A stretch of 64,000 nucleotides of DNA from an uncultured Eubacteriales bacterium (GTDB lineage: Bacteria; Bacillota; Clostridia; Oscillospirales; Oscillospiraceae), in the NCBI GenBank assembly GCA_900320595.1, contig ONSW01000002.1:30613-94612 (forward strand), written 5' to 3'. The notes beneath the pieces were generated by a model. The model worked only from the letters and a program-made list of their open reading frames with translations, did not search any database and was not told the origin of the DNA. The translations under genes were made by a program, and so were the position numbers. Positions within the stretch are counted from its first letter, which is position 1. Every line of letters begins with the position of its first letter. Shown piece after piece: positions 8,741-17,227 of this stretch.

Positions 8741-8935
8741 TTATAAATGAAAAAGTTCCTTGATCAGATCGAACAATTCACTGATTTTCTGCACGACCAT
8801 CATCAGCACGACAACAAGGGCCGCGATCGTCGTCATCAGGGCCTGTTCGTCCCGCCCCGACCGCTGAAGCAGAATATTCAACACGGCCACAAGGATCCCA
8901 ACGGCTGCCACTTTAAAGATAAGTTCAACGTCCAT
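8741..8935 (-). CDS. spoIIIAC: Stage III sporulation protein AC
   Basis: A 64-residue protein with two transmembrane helices (about 6-24 and 32-52) and the family sequence LNILLQRSGRDEQALM between them. The length equals that of known SpoIIIAC proteins. It lies between spoIIIAB (7 bases upstream) and spoIIIAD in the operon. Confidence 0.93.
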   Translation of the reverse strand: MDVELIFKVAAVGILVAVLNILLQRSGRDEQALMTTIAALVVVLMMVVQKISELFDLIKELFHL

Positions 8936-8942
8936 GTTTCTC

Positions 8943-9458
8943 CTATATCAGCAGGATTACCGCCATTGCGCCGAGCGAGAGCGGGATCCCGAAAGCGATG
9001 CGCCTGAAGTTGCCTTGTCTGTTTTCCAGTTGGGTGATCCTCTCTTCGATGGCGTGATCCGCTGCGTCGAGCGCTTCACACAGCGCTGCCGGATTGCTTC
9101 TGCCGAGAGCCTGTCCCAGCGGCAGGAAGATCTCCTTCTCCTGGTCCGAAAAAAGGAATAACCGCTTCCGGACGCAATCCTCCCAGATGACAGAAAACGG
9201 CTTTTCCCCAAGCCCGGACATCTCATCTCTCAATGTGCGAAAAAAGGAGCCGGCAATTTCATTTTCATTTTCGAATGCCAGAGTCTCGAAGCAACCCTTT
9301 AACGGGGCTCCTTTCTCTCCGATCTCACAGCTTAAATATGCAAGGCTTCTTTTCAGCGCTGCGAGCAGGCTGTACTGCTTCCGCTTTTCTTTCAGCAGCA
9401 TTCCGCTCGTCATCACGCTGGCTAAAAGGATCAAACAGGCTCCGCTCATCTTGATCAC
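8943..9458 (-). CDS. spoIIIAB: Stage III sporulation protein AB
   Basis: A 171-residue protein with a membrane helix at each end (about 4-20 and 155-171) and a helical soluble domain between. This resembles the GspF-like fold reported for SpoIIIAB, the predicted membrane partner of the SpoIIIAA ATPase. LKRSLAYLSCEIGEKGAPL and FLPLGQALGRSN are visible family segments. The ATG overlaps the spoIIIAA stop by four bases. Confidence 0.92.
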   Translation of the reverse strand: MIKMSGACLILLASVMTSGMLLKEKRKQYSLLAALKRSLAYLSCEIGEKGAPLKGCFETLAFENENEIAGSFFRTLRDEMSGLGEKPFSVIWEDCVRKRLFLFSDQEKEIFLPLGQALGRSNPAALCEALDAADHAIEERITQLENRQGNFRRIAFGIPLSLGAMAVILLI

Positions 9459-10303
9459 GCAAGACTCCTTATCTCATAATGCCGCTTTCCATCTTTCATT
9501 TGAATCAGAACCGCGTTTCGGAACACCCCTCCGTCTATGAGACGCCGATAGCCTTTCCTTCCCGTCAGGTCCTCTATGTCCTTCGCATGCGCCGTCGCGA
9601 TAAGTCCCGTTCCGCATCCGTAAACCTCCTCCATGGCCTGGATGTCCTCCGGAGAGGTGATCTCGTCTGCGGCTATGATTTCCGGCGTCATCGAGCGAAG
9701 GAGCAAAAGCGCGCCCGTGAGCTTATCGAGTCCGGATATGACGTCGCTGCATCGTCCGAGATCATAAACGTTTGCGGAAAGCTCGCCGCGTTCATCGATG
9801 ACGCCGATGCGTCTTCCCGAATCGGAAAGGCAGCGGATCACGTCCCGCAGAGCGGTCGTTTTTCCGCCGCCGGGCGGCGAAAGGATCAGCGTATTGGGGA
9901 AGGATGCTCCATTGAGTTTTGCCGCGATCGCCCCGCATACGCCGCGGCATTCCCGCGCAAGGCGCACGCAAAGTGAAGAATATCGCGCAAAGCCTGTCCC
10001 CCTTCTGTCCGGAGCTGTTTGTCCGCATACGCCGACGCGAAGACCCCCGGTACAGTAATACCCTTGTCTGATCGCCTGCGCAGCGCTGTACAAAGACGCG
10101 CCTGTCGCCTTTTGCAGGATCAGCAGCAGATCATCCTCCGAGACTTTTTCTATCGGCAGAAAATGCTCCTTCCCGCCATACACCAGCGATGGCGCTCTCC
10201 CGATCCGAAACCGCATCTCCTCTGGTCGAAATCCTCTGTGCCGTTCCACTGCCTGTACCATTTTTGCCGGAAGCAGCATCAGCAAATCATCAAATGCCTC
10301 CAT
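9455..10303 (-). CDS. spoIIIAA: Stage III sporulation protein AA (AAA ATPase)
   Basis: Secretion-type ATPase proposed to power the SpoIIIA-SpoIIQ feeding channel from the mother cell. The 282-residue protein has a Walker A motif PPGGGKTT at 143-150. A Walker B-like strand VIDERGEL and the segment PEIIAADEITS follow. It is the first gene of the eight-gene operon, which is complete here in the order AA, AB, AC, AD, AE, AF, AG, AH. Confidence 0.95.
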   Translation of the reverse strand: MEAFDDLLMLLPAKMVQAVERHRGFRPEEMRFRIGRAPSLVYGGKEHFLPIEKVSEDDLLLILQKATGASLYSAAQAIRQGYYCTGGLRVGVCGQTAPDRRGTGFARYSSLCVRLARECRGVCGAIAAKLNGASFPNTLILSPPGGGKTTALRDVIRCLSDSGRRIGVIDERGELSANVYDLGRCSDVISGLDKLTGALLLLRSMTPEIIAADEITSPEDIQAMEEVYGCGTGLIATAHAKDIEDLTGRKGYRRLIDGGVFRNAVLIQMKDGKRHYEIRSLA

Positions 10304-10321
10304 TTCCTCACTCCCGTGGAC

Positions 10322-10350
10322 AATATATGAACAGAGCGCGGAAATATTCT
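10322..10350 (-). promoter_or_regulatory. Sigma-E-like promoter of the spoIIIA operon
   Basis: On the minus strand AGAATATTT (10342-10350) is followed after 12 bases by CATATATT (10322-10329), about 20 bases before the spoIIIAA ATG. This matches the known mother-cell sigma-E pattern (-35 ending ATATT, -10 like CATACAAT) with the usual spacing. spoIIIA is a sigma-E operon in Bacillus. Confidence 0.7.
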
Positions 10351-10378
10351 TGAAAGTTATATCCCGTTGTGCTATGAT
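10350..10378 (+). promoter_or_regulatory. Sigma-A promoter for the gene at 10410
   Basis: TTGAAA (10350-10355), 17 bases, TATGAT (10373-10378). It is divergent from, and nearly overlaps, the spoIIIA sigma-E promoter. Confidence 0.75.
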
Positions 10379-10409
10379 TCAAAGGACAAAAAAACGGAGG
10401 ACGATCCCT

Positions 10410-10880
10410 ATGGCGATGAAAATCATGTGGGCTGCCGCTATTTTCTTCGGCGGCTGGCTTTTCTTCTATCTTTTTGGCAGACAGCTCGTTTTTAACTTTT
10501 CCGCCGCTTATCCGACGATCAAAAAAATGCGCGAGCAGGATAAAGAGCTGATTGCGCCCGGCGCAGACAAATACACCAACATTTCTGTTCTTGTCTGTGT
10601 TGTTACAATTGTGGTCGTGGCGGCTATCGTGATCCGCTTCTGCCCGCTTTACCTGATGATCAGCTGTGCCGTCGGCGCTGTTTCCGCCCTGCTCATGTAT
10701 CTGCCTCACGCAAAGGTCAGCGACCGCGGGACCTTTGATCTTTTCTGCTCGGCATATTCGCGTTTTGTGCCGGATGACGAGCTTCGTACCGCAATGTTCA
10801 ACCGCAAGCCGAAAGAGATCCGCAAGCGTGTTCGCGAAATGGGTCTAGATCCTGCCTTTGTTCCGATCTTTTCGGACTGA
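10410..10880 (+). CDS. Small membrane protein of unknown function
   Basis: I do not recognise a family. The start is the ATG at 10410 with GGAGG nine bases upstream, giving 156 residues. One hydrophobic helix spans about residues 4-20. Two closely spaced helices follow at about 65-80 and 83-105 (VCVVTIVVVAAIVI and YLMISCAVGAVSALLMYL). The C-terminal 45 residues are soluble and charged, with RKPKEIRKRVREMGLDPAF. It is a single-gene unit with its own promoter and terminator, divergent from spoIIIA. Nothing in the neighbourhood suggests a role. Confidence 0.75.
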   Translation: MAMKIMWAAAIFFGGWLFFYLFGRQLVFNFSAAYPTIKKMREQDKELIAPGADKYTNISVLVCVVTIVVVAAIVIRFCPLYLMISCAVGAVSALLMYLPHAKVSDRGTFDLFCSAYSRFVPDDELRTAMFNRKPKEIRKRVREMGLDPAFVPIFSD

Positions 10881-10897
10881 TGCACTCTTAATGATAA

Positions 10898-10932
10898 AAA
10901 AGTTCACGGTAGTGATACCGTGAACTTTTACT
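10898..10932. terminator. Bidirectional terminator
   Basis: The inverted repeat AAAAGTTCACGGTA-gtga-TACCGTGAACTTTT lies between two convergent genes. An A-run precedes it and a T-run follows it, so it can serve both strands. Confidence 0.85.
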
Positions 10933-10940
10933 TTATGTAT

Positions 10941-13370
10941 TTATTTGCAGAGCCTTCGGATCATCTTCAGGACGCGGCTCCCGCTGATCTCCAGCTGTCG
11001 GCGGGACAGCGTTCCGTCTTTCAGCGCTTTGATCACCGCCTTGTAATCTCCGCTGTTGCCCGGCATAAACAGATCTCCTCCCGCAGCCGCCACGTTCTGG
11101 GACTGGGCCTTTGGATAACGGCTTCCCATGTTTGGCATGTTCATGACCCAGTCGGTCATCACGATGCCCTCAAAGCCGTTTTCTGCGCGCAGGAAATCTT
11201 CTGTAAGCCCTCTCTGTTCCGAGCTGTGCACGCCGTTGATCAGATTATAGGACGTCATCAGCGCGCGAGGCTGCGATTCGCGGATGCAGAGCGCAAAGCC
11301 CTTCAGATAGATCTCTCGCAGCGTTCTTTCGCTTAAAATACTGTTGTTGAAATAGCGGTTGAGCTCCTGGTTGTTCGCTGCAAGATGCTTGATCGTCGTG
11401 CCGCATCCGGGATGCGCCTGAACGCCGTTTGTGATCGCCGCGGCCATGCGTCCGCTCAGGATCGGATCTTCGCTGAAATATTCAAAGTTTCGCCCGCAAA
11501 GGATGCTTCTGTGGATGTTCAGCGCAGGTGCAAGCCAGAGATGAACGCCGAATCGCTCCATTTCCTCTCCGACCAGGTCGCCGCAGAGCGCGGCGAAATC
11601 GAGATCCCAGCTCTGCGCGATCGCGGTTCCGATCGGGATCGCGGTGCAGTACTGATGCCGGATCTCTTTTCCCTTCGCCGTCTTTCCGCCGCCCATCACA
11701 AGCTTCGTCAGCGTTTTTGTGACAGGCCCCATCGCATCGAGGATGCTCTCGGGGAGCGTCGCGCCGCCGACTGTGCGGGCAAACTCTCCTTCCCTATAAT
11801 AGTCGCGGGAAAGGCGCAGACCCGCAGGACCGTCTGCCATGATAAGCGGCTTGAATTCTTTATTGGAAAGCTTTGAGGTCGTTTCACCCGCGGCGCCTGC
11901 CACATGGCTGGCCGCGTCACCGATCACCGAAGCAATCCCGCCTTTTTCCGAAAAAGCCCCGATGAACAGATAGGCAAGCTCGCTGTCCGAAAGTACTTTG
12001 ACCGCCTCGTCGACAGGCTCGTCTCTGTCATATACCGTCTCTTCCGTCACAATGCCGGAGGTATCGACACCGAAGCGCGGCAGATTCGGCGGCAGCTGCT
12101 CGCTTACCGTACGCTCATAACGCCGCTCTTTCAGATCCGTCTTTGGAATGATCGCTCTGACTTTTTTCAGAATGGCTTCCCCATCAAGGGAAAGGATCCC
12201 GATCGGCGCCGTGTCCGCACTGTTCGTACCGAGACGCAGGATATAATCGCCCGCTTCGAGGAAATAAACATGACGCTCTTCATCGAATGATGCAAGCTCT
12301 TTCAAATCAAAAGAAAGCGTAACAGCGGCGCTCTCTCCGGGAAAGATCTCCCCGGTCTTGGAAAAGGCGGCCAGATCCTGGAAGGGCTTTTTCAGTTTCC
12401 CCTCCGGAGCAGTCACATAGAGCTGAATGACCTCGCGGCCGGGACAATTCCCCGTGTTTGTCACTTCGGCATGAACGGTAACCGTTGTGCCATGCACACT
12501 AAGGGAAGATTCGCCCAGTTGAAAATCCGTATAAGAAATACCGAAGCCGAACGGAAAGAGCGGCTTTTTCCCGACCGTGTCAAAATAGCGGTAACCGACA
12601 TACACGCCCTCCGGATAAGTCGTATCCTCTTTGTTGCCGAACTCGATATTCGGGCAGTAATCTTCCCACGCAGCCCATGTCGTCGTCAGCTTGCCGGAGG
12701 GGTAAGTACGCCCCAGCAGCACGTCCGCCAGCGCGCTCCCCATCTCGGTGCCGAGCTGAGAGAGCACAAGGATATTCCCCACCGACATCACCGGGCTGAG
12801 ATCGACCGGACCGCCCGCATTGATAACAAGCATAAAATGATCGTACATCCGATCAAGTGTCAGAATATCCCGGATCTCGCTCTTCGTCAGAAGCACATCG
12901 CCAGCTACCGCTCTGCGGTCGTTTCCTTCGCCCGAAATGCGTGAAACGACATAGATCGCCGCATCGGCGCAGCAAACGACCGGGAGATCATATTCCGGCT
13001 CGGGCATAACAGCGCCCATCGCATACATGATCATATTCATGCCTGCTTCGTGCGCCTGCTGCTTCAGCGTCTTTTGAAACGCTTTTTTTGCTCTCGCCCG
13101 TTCACGGTCGTAGGCGTCGAGCCAGTTGCCGGTCGTGACGGTGAACCCTGCGTCGAGCAAGCCCTGCTCGATGTTGACAGAAAAGCGGGAATTGACCTCG
13201 CCCGAGCCTGTTCCGCCCTTTACGCTGTTACGCACACCGCACCCGTACGCCGCGATCGACGAGGCATAGGGCAGCGGGAACGCGCCGTTTTTTTTCAGCA
13301 GTACCATGCAGCCGCCCAGTTCTTTGCGAAGGCGTGAAAGGTGCTCTTTTTCATACGGATACAGTTCCAT
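10941..13370 (-). CDS. Glycoside hydrolase family 3 protein with swapped domain order
   Basis: Likely a beta-glucosidase-type enzyme, 809 residues from the ATG at 13370 (AAAGGAG upstream). The usual GH3 order is inverted. The alpha/beta sandwich (C-type) domain comes first (about 1-280), then a fibronectin III-like domain (about 285-380, TVHAEVTNTGNCPGREVIQLYV). The (beta/alpha)8 barrel comes last (about 430-800). The barrel carries APALNIHRSILCGRNFEYFSE, IKHLAANNQE and the nucleophile motif IVMTDW near residue 740. This inversion is known in some rumen and clostridial GH3 enzymes. There is no signal peptide, so it is probably cytoplasmic and acts on imported oligosaccharides. Substrate cannot be read from sequence. 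Confidence 0.9.
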   Translation of the reverse strand: MELYPYEKEHLSRLRKELGGCMVLLKKNGAFPLPYASSIAAYGCGVRNSVKGGTGSGEVNSRFSVNIEQGLLDAGFTVTTGNWLDAYDRERARAKKAFQKTLKQQAHEAGMNMIMYAMGAVMPEPEYDLPVVCCADAAIYVVSRISGEGNDRRAVAGDVLLTKSEIRDILTLDRMYDHFMLVINAGGPVDLSPVMSVGNILVLSQLGTEMGSALADVLLGRTYPSGKLTTTWAAWEDYCPNIEFGNKEDTTYPEGVYVGYRYFDTVGKKPLFPFGFGISYTDFQLGESSLSVHGTTVTVHAEVTNTGNCPGREVIQLYVTAPEGKLKKPFQDLAAFSKTGEIFPGESAAVTLSFDLKELASFDEERHVYFLEAGDYILRLGTNSADTAPIGILSLDGEAILKKVRAIIPKTDLKERRYERTVSEQLPPNLPRFGVDTSGIVTEETVYDRDEPVDEAVKVLSDSELAYLFIGAFSEKGGIASVIGDAASHVAGAAGETTSKLSNKEFKPLIMADGPAGLRLSRDYYREGEFARTVGGATLPESILDAMGPVTKTLTKLVMGGGKTAKGKEIRHQYCTAIPIGTAIAQSWDLDFAALCGDLVGEEMERFGVHLWLAPALNIHRSILCGRNFEYFSEDPILSGRMAAAITNGVQAHPGCGTTIKHLAANNQELNRYFNNSILSERTLREIYLKGFALCIRESQPRALMTSYNLINGVHSSEQRGLTEDFLRAENGFEGIVMTDWVMNMPNMGSRYPKAQSQNVAAAGGDLFMPGNSGDYKAVIKALKDGTLSRRQLEISGSRVLKMIRRLCK

Positions 13371-13393
13371 GACAGCAACTCCTTTATAATATT

Positions 13394-14410
13394 TCATAAT
13401 GCAAATAAGAAATACGCCCCGATCAGCAGACCGGTAAAAGCAAAATATCCGAGCAGCGAAATGACAAGGTACCGTTTTCTGCTGAATACGGCAGCGAATT
13501 CACGAATAGCAGCGTTCGGCCAATAATAGGCGGCCACCGGCGCTCCGAAGCCCTGGCAGCGGATCCCGAGCTCGTGTGCCTGGAGTAAGCACCGGAACAA
13601 ATGATAATCACTGGTGACAAGGGCGATTCGGGAGCGATCGACCCCGGGGAGCATTTCCATCGACATGAGGAGGTTCTCCTGCGTGGAATGACTGCGATCC
13701 TCCGGGATAATTCGTTTCTCCGGTATCCCCTTTTCCCGAAGATAACCGCGCATCGCCTCGGCCTCGGAAATGCTTTCGTCGTCTCCCCTTCCGCCGCTGA
13801 CAACGATTCTGGCCTTCTCCGCACCATAACGGTAAAGATGAATTGCGGTATCCAGCCGGGCTGCCAGGATCCTTGAGACCTGATCGCCGTGTATCAGCGC
13901 GCAACCGTGAACAAGAATCGCATCAAAGCTGTCGGCACGCGAAAAGCAAGGGAGGATCAGCAGATACAGCAAAAATGAGAAAACCAGCAGCGCACCGTAA
14001 ATCAAGCAGGCAGACCCGATCAGAAAAACGGTCAAGTCGGCATCCGGCGAGAAAACACCTTTTTGAAGCAGCGTAAATGCGAACAAAGCCACGCCCGCAA
14101 GAAGCAGGCCCAGGAAAAGCGTGCGCGCCTTGTATCCTCTTTCTGCTTCGCGTAACATCATGGCTGTGCCGCTTCCGATCAAAGAAAAAGCAACGGCCAG
14201 AAGCAGCACGAGGGCAAAAGCAAGGCAGATATATACGATTTCTTCAACAGAGGAAGAAACCGCTGTCGCCACAGCAAAAGCAGCAAATGCAGCGGCGAGC
14301 CCCAGCGCGGCGCAATTGCGAAGACGGTAGGGAGAAGATTTGACGGAAAAGAAGAAAACGATCAGGCAAGAAGCCGAAAGAACAACGAAGATCAAACAAT
14401 ATCGGTGCAT
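13394..14410 (-). CDS. YdcF/SanA-like DUF218 membrane protein
   Basis: A 338-residue protein with five or so N-terminal membrane helices and a soluble DUF218 domain (about 185-310). One more helix lies at the C-terminus. The DUF218 domain shows DAILVHGCALI, RLDTAIHLYRYG, VVSGGRGDDESISEA, PEDRSHSTQENL and VTSDYHLFRC, the conserved acidic and histidine positions of YdcF-like proteins. These are associated with envelope barrier function and vancomycin sensitivity in other bacteria, but the reaction is not established. I chose the ATG at 14410, with GGGAGG ten bases upstream, because the longer frame runs back into the tRNA gene. Confidence 0.85.
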   Translation of the reverse strand: MHRYCLIFVVLSASCLIVFFFSVKSSPYRLRNCAALGLAAAFAAFAVATAVSSSVEEIVYICLAFALVLLLAVAFSLIGSGTAMMLREAERGYKARTLFLGLLLAGVALFAFTLLQKGVFSPDADLTVFLIGSACLIYGALLVFSFLLYLLILPCFSRADSFDAILVHGCALIHGDQVSRILAARLDTAIHLYRYGAEKARIVVSGGRGDDESISEAEAMRGYLREKGIPEKRIIPEDRSHSTQENLLMSMEMLPGVDRSRIALVTSDYHLFRCLLQAHELGIRCQGFGAPVAAYYWPNAAIREFAAVFSRKRYLVISLLGYFAFTGLLIGAYFLFAL

Positions 14411-14519
14411 CTTCGGCATACCTCCCAGCGTTTTCTTCATTATAGCAGAAAGATGCATGCATGAAAAGGAAAAAACGAAACGATGAATCCCTGACCATGC
14501 TCTCCGGAGAAACAACAGA

Positions 14520-14547
14520 GCCCTGTATTCATTCGTGAATACAGGGC
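14520..14547 (-). terminator. Hairpin downstream of tRNA-Thr
   Basis: The perfect inverted repeat GCCCTGTATTC-attcgt-GAATACAGGGC starts seven bases beyond the tRNA 3' end on the minus strand. The following minus-strand sequence is only moderately T-rich, while the plus-strand side has CTTTT. Confidence 0.55.
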
Positions 14548-14553
14548 TTTTGC

Positions 14554-14629
14554 TGGAGCTGGCAATGTGACTCGAACACACGACCTGCTGATTACGAATC
14601 AGCTGCTCTACCGACTGAGCTATGCCAGC
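14554..14629 (-). tRNA. tRNA-Thr (anticodon CGT)
   Basis: A complete 76-base cloverleaf including an encoded CCA. The acceptor GCTGGCA pairs with TGCCAGC. The D arm is GCTC/GAGC. The anticodon arm GCTGA-TTCGTAA-TCAGC places CGT at 34-36, reading ACG threonine codons. The T arm contains GTTCGAGTC. A good promoter lies about 40 bases upstream and a hairpin directly downstream, so it is a stand-alone tRNA gene. Confidence 0.96.
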
Positions 14630-15043
14630 AATCATATGAAGCGGCGCCTTTTTCGCCGCAAGCGGTATTGTAGCATAAAAGGATCGTCAAGTCAACAAAG
14701 AAAATCACCAATTACAAATTGTATAAGCGTGTTACCATTTTTGATACTATTGAAAAGAACAATATTTTTTTGTGTAAATTTTAGCTCCATTCCCGGTGAA
14801 AAGCAGACTTTTCTTCGTGAGTTTTTTCTATGGAAACCCGTAAAAGACGCTACATAATTCGAAAATATAAAATGTTTGCAAATAGTTATCAACATTTCCA
14901 ACAGCTTTTTCAACATGCGAAAAAGCGTGAAATGGCAACGCTTTTACCCTTTTTTACCGAAAAATGTCGAAACCGCAAATGCATGTTGGTTACAAAAAAG
15001 AAACACCTTTTTGTTTACATAAAATCTTTTTCTCAATTTTGCT
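14630..15043. other. AT-rich gene-free stretch between radC and tRNA-Thr
   Basis: About 400 bases clearly richer in A and T than the surrounding genes. Short open frames here have no ribosome binding sites or recognisable composition. The only element I can support is the tRNA promoter at 14667-14695. The part nearest radC (about 14980-15035) has T-rich and A-rich blocks that could end radC transcription, but there is no GC-rich hairpin. Confidence 0.5.
14667..14695 (-). promoter_or_regulatory. Promoter of tRNA-Thr
   Basis: On the minus strand TTGACT (14690-14695), 17 bases, TACAAT (14667-14672). Both hexamers are near consensus and the spacing is ideal for sigma-A. Confidence 0.85.
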
Positions 15044-15718
15044 TCAGAGATAACCGGATTGGGCAAAAGATACATAATCCCCGTCCGCCACGATGATATG
15101 ATCCTTCAGATGAATGTCCATCAGACCGAGCGCATGCTTCAGTTCATGGGTAAAGGCGCGGTCTTCCGTTGACGGCAGAGCAAACCCCGCAGGATGGTTG
15201 TGCGCCAGTACGACGCTTGTACAATGGCAGCGCATCGCAATATCGACGATCTTTCGGATACTGACGTTGACGGTGGAAAGTGTGCCGGACGCGACCTCCC
15301 CGCAGTTGATGATCGCACCGCGGCCGTTCAGGCACATCAGATAAACCTTTTCCGTTGTCTCGTAGCGAAGCATCGGAACCAGGTATTTCCCCGCGTCCGA
15401 GGAGGAGAAGATATAATTTGTCTCTTTATTCGGCGAGGTGATATAGCGCTGCAGCGCTTCCCGGATCGTTTCGAGAAACAGCGCGGCGTTATCTCCGATT
15501 CCGGGAACCGTGATGAGATCGCCCGCGGGCGCGTCAAGTACGCCGCGGATCGATCCGTATCGATCCAGCAGCGCATGAGCCAGTTCGTTGGTATCCCGGC
15601 GAGGGATCGCATAATACAGCAGCATCTCCAGGAACTGAATATCATTCATCCCCAGACCGCCGTGCTCGGAGAATTGCTTTTTCAATCGATTCCGGTGGCC
15701 TTCATGTACCGAGCTCAT
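15044..15718 (-). CDS. radC: RadC family protein (JAB/MPN domain)
   Basis: A 224-residue protein starting at the ATG at 15718 with AAAGGAG upstream; the longer frame overlaps tsaD. The N-terminal helix-hairpin-helix region (about 65-85, ITVPGIGDNAALFLE) precedes the JAB metalloprotease-like domain. That domain carries the metal motif HNHPAG with a downstream PSTED acid. Despite its name, a repair role is not established for the family. It is the last gene of the uvrB-polA-rimI-tsaD-radC run. Confidence 0.92.
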   Translation of the reverse strand: MSSVHEGHRNRLKKQFSEHGGLGMNDIQFLEMLLYYAIPRRDTNELAHALLDRYGSIRGVLDAPAGDLITVPGIGDNAALFLETIREALQRYITSPNKETNYIFSSSDAGKYLVPMLRYETTEKVYLMCLNGRGAIINCGEVASGTLSTVNVSIRKIVDIAMRCHCTSVVLAHNHPAGFALPSTEDRAFTHELKHALGLMDIHLKDHIIVADGDYVSFAQSGYL

Positions 15719-15749
15719 CTTCCGCTCTCCTTTAATAAACGGTCTGTCT

Positions 15750-16769
15750 TTATTCTCCGTAAGAGGCATCCAGATCCATTGTCGCAAAGGCGTTCAAATC
15801 GCTTTGTGCACGTGTTCCCGCCAGAAACTCGTAATACCCCTGCGCGCCGATCATGGCGCCGTTATCGCCGCACAGCCGCAGCGGTGGGACAAAAAGCGTG
15901 AGGCCGTTCTCCTCGGCCGCCGCTTTAAAGTCGGCGCGGATCCTCGAATTTGCGGCCACGCCGCCTGCCACGACGAGCTTATCTCTTCCCTTTTCCCTAG
16001 CCGCGGCGATCGTGCGCGGTACAAGGCTGTCGCTGACTGCCTTGGTAAAAGAAGCCGCAAGAGATGCCCGGTCGAGCTCTTCGCCCTTTTGTTCGGCATT
16101 GTGTACCAGATTGATCACCGCCGTCTTCAAGCCCGAAAAGCTCATGTCATAGGGATGATCCGCCACATGCCCGATCGGGAAAACATATTTGCTGTCGTCT
16201 CCGCCTTTCGACAGATCGTCGATCGGCTTTCCGCCGGGATAAGGCAGCCCCAGCACGCGCGCCGTTTTATCAAAGCATTCGCCCGCCGCGTCGTCTCTCG
16301 TTTGGCCGAGGATCTCCATCTCCGTGTAATCCTTCACATCGACCAGCAGCGTATTGCCGCCCGAGATCGCAAGGCAGAGAAAAGGCGGTTCCAGTTCCGG
16401 ATAAGCAAGATAATTCGCCGCGATATGTCCGCGGATATGATGGACCGGGATAAGCGGCACGTTCAGTGCAAGCGACACCGCCTTTGCAAAATTAACGCCG
16501 ACAAGCACGGCGCCGATCAGTCCCGGCGCATAAGAAACGGCCACAGCGTCGATCTCGTCCTTCCCAATGCCCGCCGCCTCGATCGCCCTCTGGGCCAACA
16601 GAGAAATGGATTCCACATGACAGCGTGAGGCGATCTCCGGCACGACGCCGCCATAAACGGCATGCAGGTCGGCCTGGGAAAAAATCTGATCGGTCAGGAT
16701 CTTTCGTCCATCCTCCACAACGGCGACGGCCGTTTCATCACAGGTGGACTCGAATGCAAGAATCTTCAT
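15750..16769 (-). CDS. tsaD: tRNA N6-adenosine threonylcarbamoyltransferase
   Basis: TsaD transfers threonylcarbamoyl to A37 of ANN-decoding tRNAs, together with TsaB and TsaE. The 339-residue ASKHA-fold protein starts MKILAFESTCDETAVAVVEDG. The metal-binding pair is in VHHIRGH near residue 110, with ALAISGGNTLLVDV-type and VVAGGVAANSRIR segments further on. It overlaps rimI by four bases. TsaB and TsaE, often adjacent in other Firmicutes, are not in this window. Confidence 0.96.
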   Translation of the reverse strand: MKILAFESTCDETAVAVVEDGRKILTDQIFSQADLHAVYGGVVPEIASRCHVESISLLAQRAIEAAGIGKDEIDAVAVSYAPGLIGAVLVGVNFAKAVSLALNVPLIPVHHIRGHIAANYLAYPELEPPFLCLAISGGNTLLVDVKDYTEMEILGQTRDDAAGECFDKTARVLGLPYPGGKPIDDLSKGGDDSKYVFPIGHVADHPYDMSFSGLKTAVINLVHNAEQKGEELDRASLAASFTKAVSDSLVPRTIAAAREKGRDKLVVAGGVAANSRIRADFKAAAEENGLTLFVPPLRLCGDNGAMIGAQGYYEFLAGTRAQSDLNAFATMDLDASYGE

Positions 16770-17227
16770 CTTTCTTTTTCTTCCTTGTTGAAAAATAGCG
16801 TCATTAAGATCGCGTCCTCTCGCGGACGTTCATAATAGTTCCTTCTTCTTCCCACGGGAGCAAATCCCGCCTGTGAATACAGGGCGATCGCGCCGTCATT
16901 ATGCGCTCTCACCTCAAGCGTGACGAACATGAGCTGCCGACCTTCCGCCCGGCGCAGCATTTCTGCCACCAGCGCCCGTCCGATCCCCTGCCGTCTGAAT
17001 CGCGGAGAAACTGCAACGTTGGAGATATAGCCCTCGTCGAGCACGCACATCATCCCGACATAGCCGACGACATCGCCGTCAAGCTCCGCCGTCAGGAACT
17101 CATGTCTTTCATCCGGCAGTTCGCTCTGCAGCTGCTCGCGCGTCCAGGGGAGAGAGAAGCATTCCTTTTCGAGCTCCTCCAACGCGTCAAGATCGGTTGG
17201 GACTGCATCACGGATCAGCGCTTCCAT
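16766..17227 (-). CDS. rimI: GNAT N-acetyltransferase, RimI type
   Basis: Presumed N-alpha-acetyltransferase of ribosomal protein S18 or a related target. The protein has 153 residues from the ATG at 17227, which shares one base with the polA stop. The acetyl-CoA loop is seen in RFRRQGIGRALVAEML, and the late strand-helix in LEVRAHNDGAIALYSQAGF. The neighbourhood with tsaD is the common rimI-tsaD arrangement. A longer upstream frame lies inside polA and is not used. Confidence 0.9.
   Translation of the reverse strand: MEALIRDAVPTDLDALEELEKECFSLPWTREQLQSELPDERHEFLTAELDGDVVGYVGMMCVLDEGYISNVAVSPRFRRQGIGRALVAEMLRRAEGRQLMFVTLEVRAHNDGAIALYSQAGFAPVGRRRNYYERPREDAILMTLFFNKEEKER

Noticed and set aside
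13371-13397. Earlier ATG for the GH3 gene at 13397
   Set aside because: The AAAGGAG ribosome binding site lies inside that extension and fits the ATG at 13370.
14880-14900. DnaA-box-like TTATCAACA in AT-rich DNA as a possible replication origin
   Set aside because: Single imperfect box, no cluster, and no dnaA, dnaN or rpmH nearby.
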